A stretch of DNA of 14,742 bases from assembly GCA_028141885.1 (NCBI GenBank), contig JAOIQU010000034.1, positions 1 through 14,742 of the forward strand. Reading direction: 5' to 3'. The position numbers and the translations under genes were made by a program. The notes below the pieces were generated by a model. The model saw only the letters and a program-made list of their open reading frames with translations. It was not told the origin of the DNA and ran no database searches. The number at the start of each line of letters is the position of its first letter. Position 1 is the first letter of the stretch. Of this stretch, positions 13,429 to 14,742 are shown in pieces. The DNA is from Flavobacteriales bacterium. Lineage in GTDB: Bacteria; Bacteroidota; Bacteroidia; Flavobacteriales; UA16.

Positions 13429-14379
13429 TCAAGGACGTTCTGCTGCGAGCCAAGTTTCCACAGCGGCTTCCACTCGGGCCAGGGGATCGGGGTGCGGATC
13501 GCCTTTGAACGCTTGCCCAGTCACCTTTTCGTACAACTCCACGTATCGCGTGGTCACTGTGTCAAGGAACGCGTCGTCCATGTCGGGTGGCGTTTGTCCA
13601 TCCTTGCCCATGAAGTCATGGTCCATCAACCATTCCCGGACGAATTCCTTGCTGAGCTGTCGCTGGGTTTCACCTGACGCTTGGCGTTCTTCGTACCCTT
13701 CGGCATAGAAGTAGCGGGAGCTGTCAGGCGTGTGGATTTCGTCAATCAAGGTGAGCTCGCCGTCTCGGAGGCCAAATTCATATTTGGTGTCCACCAAAAT
13801 CAGCCCTTGCTTGGCGGCCATCTCCGTGCCGCGTTCAAAGAGTGCTCGTGTCACACGGACGAGTTCTTGCCAGAGTTCCTCAGTCACAATGCCCCGAGCC
13901 AAGATGTCTGCTGGGGCGATGTCTTCGTCATGACCTTCTTCGGCTTTGGTGGCTGGGGTGATGATGGGTTCCGGAAAGCGATCGTGCTCCTTCATGCCGT
14001 CGGGCATCGGTGCGCCACAGAGTTCGCGATGCCCCGCTTTGTATTGCCGCCATGCGTGGCCCGTGAGGTAGCCACGAATGACCATTTCCAATCGAATGGG
14101 TTCGCAGCGATGTCCCACGGTCACGTTGGGGTCTGGGCAGGCCACATGCCACGTGGGCACAATGTCTTTGACCGCATCCAAAAAGTGCATTGCAACGCCA
14201 TTAAGGACTTGGCCCTTGAAGGGGATGCCTCGTGGCATGACCACGTCGAACGCGCTGATGCGGTCGGACACCACCGCCACCATGAGGTCGTCCCCAATGG
14301 TGTACATGTCACGGACCTTTCCATGGTAAGCATTGGTTTGTCCAGTAAACTGAAAATCAGTGTTTCGAATGGCCTTCAT
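13429..14379 (-). CDS. purC: Phosphoribosylaminoimidazole-succinocarboxamide (SAICAR) synthase
   Basis: PurC joins CAIR and aspartate with ATP to form SAICAR in de novo purine synthesis. The 316-residue protein is of the long type, similar in length to the yeast enzyme and longer than the E. coli one (about 237). Visible motifs are GKVRDMY (substrate loop near residue 20), VSDRISAFDVVM, KGQVLN, RLEMVIRGYLTGHAWRQY, EPIITPATKAEEGHDEDI (about 137-154) and LILVDTKYEFG followed by LIDEIHTPDSSRYF. The ATG overlaps the phoH stop as ATGA, and the tsaC ATG follows its stop by one base. The three genes therefore form a translationally coupled block. No residue loss is seen. Confidence 0.97.
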   Translation of the reverse strand: MKAIRNTDFQFTGQTNAYHGKVRDMYTIGDDLMVAVVSDRISAFDVVMPRGIPFKGQVLNGVAMHFLDAVKDIVPTWHVACPDPNVTVGHRCEPIRLEMVIRGYLTGHAWRQYKAGHRELCGAPMPDGMKEHDRFPEPIITPATKAEEGHDEDIAPADILARGIVTEELWQELVRVTRALFERGTEMAAKQGLILVDTKYEFGLRDGELTLIDEIHTPDSSRYFYAEGYEERQASGETQRQLSKEFVREWLMDHDFMGKDGQTPPDMDDAFLDTVTTRYVELYEKVTGQAFKGDPHPDPLARVEAAVETWLAAERP

Positions 14380-14742
14380 TCAATTGTTTGTTCAGGATTG
14401 TTTAAGGGGTTGTTTTGCCGGGTCTCTCGGGCGAGGCGTTTGGCTTCGCCTCGGGCTTCGGCTTCTTCTTGGCGTTTCGCGTCGTCTGCTTCGAAGCGGT
14501 CCACGATGGAGCTGACCAGGCGGTGCCGGATGATGTCCATCCCCGTCAGGCGAATCGTGGAAATGCCCTCCACATCCCCGAGCAACCGAATGGCGTCAAG
14601 CAGCCCAGACCGCTGGTTTCTCGGCAAGTCCACTTGAGAACCGTCGCCTGTGATGACAAATTTGGCGTCGCGTCCCATGCGGGTGAGGAACATCTTCATT
14701 TGGGCACTGGTCGCGTTTTGGGCTTCATCCAAAATGACAAAC
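14376..14742 (-). CDS. PhoH-like ATPase, C-terminal part (cut by window edge)
   Basis: The visible 121 codons are the C-terminal part of a PhoH-family P-loop ATPase/RNA helicase-like protein, here probably in the PhoL/YbeZ branch. The first residues, FVILDEAQNATSAQMKMFL, contain the Walker B D-E-A-Q motif. FVITGDGSQVDLP (sensor-type motif) and SGLLDAIRLL follow, then IRHRLVSSIVDRFEADDAK. The Walker A motif lies outside the window. After about residue 85 the protein has a highly charged, low-complexity tail (Glu, Arg, Ala, then Asn and Gln) that is likely disordered. PhoL/YbeZ proteins work with YbeY in ribosome or rRNA metabolism, but this is family knowledge, not shown here. Its stop overlaps the purC start, so it heads the visible part of the phoH-purC-tsaC block. 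Confidence 0.93.
   Translation of the reverse strand, partial: FVILDEAQNATSAQMKMFLTRMGRDAKFVITGDGSQVDLPRNQRSGLLDAIRLLGDVEGISTIRLTGMDIIRHRLVSSIVDRFEADDAKRQEEAEARGEAKRLARETRQNNPLNNPEQTIE

Noticed and set aside
13681..14637. 318-codon open frame on the plus strand opposite purC and phoH
   Set aside because: It crosses two conserved minus-strand genes and has no domain similarity.
1..14742. tRNA, rRNA, insertion sequence, phage or defence system
   Set aside because: I found no cloverleaf-like sequence, transposase, integrase, terminal repeats or toxin-antitoxin or restriction genes in either strand.

Overview
This 14.7 kb window looks like ordinary chromosomal DNA from a member of the Bacteroidota, probably a Flavobacteriales-like marine or freshwater lineage. 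The taxonomic inference rests on four things: TAnnTTTG-type -7 promoter octamers, start codons mostly without Shine-Dalgarno sequences, a secreted FG-GAP/UnbV protein ending in Cys-flanked dockerin-like repeats, and a phoH-purC gene pair. I see no tRNA or rRNA gene, CRISPR array, insertion sequence, integrase or phage module. Coding density is very high: every gap is under 135 bases, and three convergent gene pairs overlap at their 3' ends.

Layout. (1) 1-114, minus: the start of a secreted protein with a dockerin-like motif, cut by the left edge. (2) 187-4184, minus: a tight operon read coaE, class-3 aldehyde dehydrogenase, ATE/Bpt-like aminoacyl-tRNA-protein transferase, xth (exonuclease III). 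(3) 4261-6235, plus: rpe and a 12-segment polysaccharide flippase, divergent from coaE across a short, nearly symmetric promoter region. (4) 6188-8429, minus: clpS, then a large secreted FG-GAP/VCBS-UnbV-dockerin protein. (5) 8563-9303, plus: a LytTR transcription regulator whose two domains are joined by a Gly-Asn linker encoded by a hexanucleotide microsatellite. (6) 9296-9634, minus: a small uncharacterised protein with a YopX-like motif. (7) 9664-11373, plus: glnS. (8) 11345-14742, minus: phoH (cut by the right edge), purC, tsaC and cca.

How the genes relate. Most are housekeeping: CoA synthesis, pentose phosphate, purine synthesis, DNA repair, tRNA charging (glnS), tRNA t6A modification (tsaC) and CCA addition (cca). 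Two could act in one pathway: ClpS recognises N-degrons, and the ATE/Bpt-like protein belongs to the family that creates them, although it lacks the family's N-terminal cysteines.

The observations most worth a second look are the microsatellite-encoded linker in the LytTR regulator, the cysteine-less ATE-like protein alongside clpS, a recurring promoter-octamer/4-base/ATG layout suggesting leaderless mRNAs, and the Cys-flanked dockerin-like module seen at two loci. I found no convincing multi-gene novel system.
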